DNA of 64,000 nucleotides, from contig CBDDLJ010000016.1 in NCBI GenBank assembly GCA_965230635.1, forward strand, positions 1 to 64,000, in the 5' to 3' direction. How positions within the stretch are numbered: position 1 is the stretch's first letter; every line of letters starts with the position of its first letter. The notes beneath the pieces are model-generated. The model searched no databases. It was not told the origin of the DNA and saw nothing but the letters and a program-made list of their open reading frames with translations. Of this stretch, positions 62,793 to 64,000 are shown piece after piece. This DNA comes from CBDDLJ01 sp965230635. Its GTDB lineage: Bacteria; Pseudomonadota; Gammaproteobacteria; UBA1113. A program made the translations under genes and the position numbers.

Positions 62793-64000
62793 CAAGAAGA
62801 ACTCTTCTTTAACACTACAGTGGATGCGAGGAAAATTTTTATTTTTAGTGTTTTGCTTGATGATAATGGTGCATTTTATCATTTTTGTTATTTATTCGAA
62901 ACAATATAATAGTGCTGAGTTTAAAGTAAATCGAGATATTATTGCGCGTCAGGTCATTAATTTTATTCAAACGATACATAATACTCCAGCAGCTGAGCAG
63001 GCCAAATTGGTTAAAGCGGTAGATATACCTCATCTCAAAGTCAGTATTGATACTGAGCCAAAAACAGAAACGCAGTTTGAGCAAGTTAGTCTTTGGCATA
63101 TATTAAAAAATATCAGTACACAATCACCAACCATCCAGTTATCCTACCAATTAACAAAAAATCGTTGGTTAAATATTTATGCTGAAATTATACATTCTAC
63201 TTGGGGTTTACAAGGCGTTTTACTCAGCCTTGAATTGATTCTTATTATTGCCATATTAGGAACATATTGGATTGTTCACCGGTTTACTGTACCTCTGAAG
63301 AATTTTGCAGAAGCAGCAGATCGCTTAGGTGTCGATTTAAATACAGAGCCATTACCTATTGCTGGACCAAAAGTGGCTCGTATGGCTGCAAAAGCAATAA
63401 ATAACATGCAAGCGCGGATCCAAGACTTGATTCAGGCACGCACACAAATGTTAGCTGCTATTTCGCATGATTTGCGTACACCGATTACTCGCTTGAAATT
63501 ACGTATGCAATTTATTGACGATAATAAACAATTTGAAAAAATTAGCCATGATCTTGATGAAATGGAAACAATGATTGCAGAAACATTAGCCTTTGTGCGA
63601 GAAGATGATAAAACAGAGAAACGTGTTAATTTAGATCTGGCTTCATTATTATCTGTCCTGTGTGAAAATTATGTGGAAACCGGCCACAATGTGAAATGCA
63701 TTATTCCTGAGCAGCCTATTCCTGTGAATGCGGGTGCTGTTTCTTTACAACGATTATTTGGTAATTTAATCGGAAATGCACTGAAGTATGCTGGTTCGGC
63801 GACGATGAAATTAGTAACAGATAAGCAAGACATTACAGTTACTGTCCGTGATGATGGTCCAGGTATTGCGGAAAATCAATTGAACAAAGTATTTTTGCCA
63901 TTTTATCGTGGTGAGCACTCACGCTCTCGTGAAACCGGCGGCACTGGCTTAGGTTTGGCTGTTGCGCAAGATATTGTAATGGCTCACGGTGGTAGTATTG
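62785..64000 (+). CDS. envZ: EnvZ-like sensor histidine kinase, cut by window end
   Basis: The frame starts at GTG 62785 (AAAGGGAAA upstream), overlapping the ompR stop by 8 bases, and runs off the window after 405 codons. An N-terminal membrane helix (FLFLVFCLMIMVHFIIFVIY), a periplasmic domain, a second helix (VLLSLELILIIAILGTYWIV) and a HAMP segment follow in order. HisKA has His in MLAAISHDLRTPITRLKLR. The ATPase has LFGNLIGNALKYA, VRDDGPGIAENQ and TGGTGLGLAVAQD. All features match EnvZ. Overlap with ompR indicates coupled translation. Confidence 0.9.
   Translation, partial: MPSKKNSSLTLQWMRGKFLFLVFCLMIMVHFIIFVIYSKQYNSAEFKVNRDIIARQVINFIQTIHNTPAAEQAKLVKAVDIPHLKVSIDTEPKTETQFEQVSLWHILKNISTQSPTIQLSYQLTKNRWLNIYAEIIHSTWGLQGVLLSLELILIIAILGTYWIVHRFTVPLKNFAEAADRLGVDLNTEPLPIAGPKVARMAAKAINNMQARIQDLIQARTQMLAAISHDLRTPITRLKLRMQFIDDNKQFEKISHDLDEMETMIAETLAFVREDDKTEKRVNLDLASLLSVLCENYVETGHNVKCIIPEQPIPVNAGAVSLQRLFGNLIGNALKYAGSATMKLVTDKQDITVTVRDDGPGIAENQLNKVFLPFYRGEHSRSRETGGTGLGLAVAQDIVMAHGGSI

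Noticed and set aside
1..64000. tRNA or rRNA genes
   Set aside because: Scanned both strands by eye for TTCGAATC-type T-loops and rRNA stretches; none was convincing, though a covariance search would be decisive.

Overview
The window is AT-rich gammaproteobacterial DNA. Several things point to an intracellular or host-associated Legionellales-type genome (Coxiella/Legionella relatives): the gene content (rho, trxA, ppk, rpoH, ubiD, glyQS, coaBC, dut), the ankyrin- and leucine-rich-repeat proteins, and the heavy load of decayed insertion sequences. This is an inference; there is no rRNA here to settle it.

Region 1 (1-12.5 kb) is a graveyard of mobile DNA. It holds fragments of IS256, ISAs1, IS4-like, IS21 (two) and IS630 transposases. 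Among them sit one large ankyrin-repeat protein (candidate secreted effector), a small HTH regulator in two copies and a peptidase E gene in two copies. Three copies of a roughly 159-bp inverted-repeat element with TA target duplications (a MITE family) lie between 10.5 and 12.3 kb. One splits a peptidase E gene and one splits the second HTH copy.

Region 2 (12.5-25.1 kb) is mostly ordinary chromosome. It carries ubiD, rho, trxA and ppk on the minus strand, then a TVP38-type membrane protein with a mercuric-reductase-like flavoprotein on the plus strand. A tightly overlapping minus-strand operon of GtrB-type transferase, GtrA, YdjC/ChbG-type deacetylase and ArnT-type transferase follows, and looks like a hexosamine lipid-modification pathway. 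rsmJ comes next, with a frame break near its start.

Region 3 (25.2-27.6 kb) has a leucine-rich-repeat gene built of nine exact 57-bp units with one extra base, followed by an IS630 fragment.

Region 4 (27.7-47.9 kb) contains an M23 peptidase, rpoH, a DUF2845-type protein, folB and a fused folK-queF gene, an exporter, rpmB/rpmG, an aldo-keto reductase, and an unknown helical protein split at a T8 run. radC, coaBC, dut and a phosphomannomutase follow. Next come three genes matching the decaprenylphosphoryl-arabinose pathway (UbiA-type transferase, DprE1-like oxidase, DprE2-like reductase), with an uncharacterised multi-pass membrane protein close by. An MFS transporter and a DUF2807-type lipoprotein close the region.

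Region 5 (48-51 kb) is a second accessory patch: an AbiEii-like relic, an IS66 relic and an Rpn-family nuclease with a 12-bp repeat tract and a partial tandem copy. Region 6 (50.9-64 kb) returns to chromosomal genes: an OmpA-type lipoprotein, three small secreted proteins, glyQ, glyS, gmhB, a ferredoxin-NADP-reductase-like flavoprotein, a hybrid sensor kinase, an AlkD-like repair protein, a UbiH-family hydroxylase, and an OmpR/EnvZ-like pair cut by the window end.
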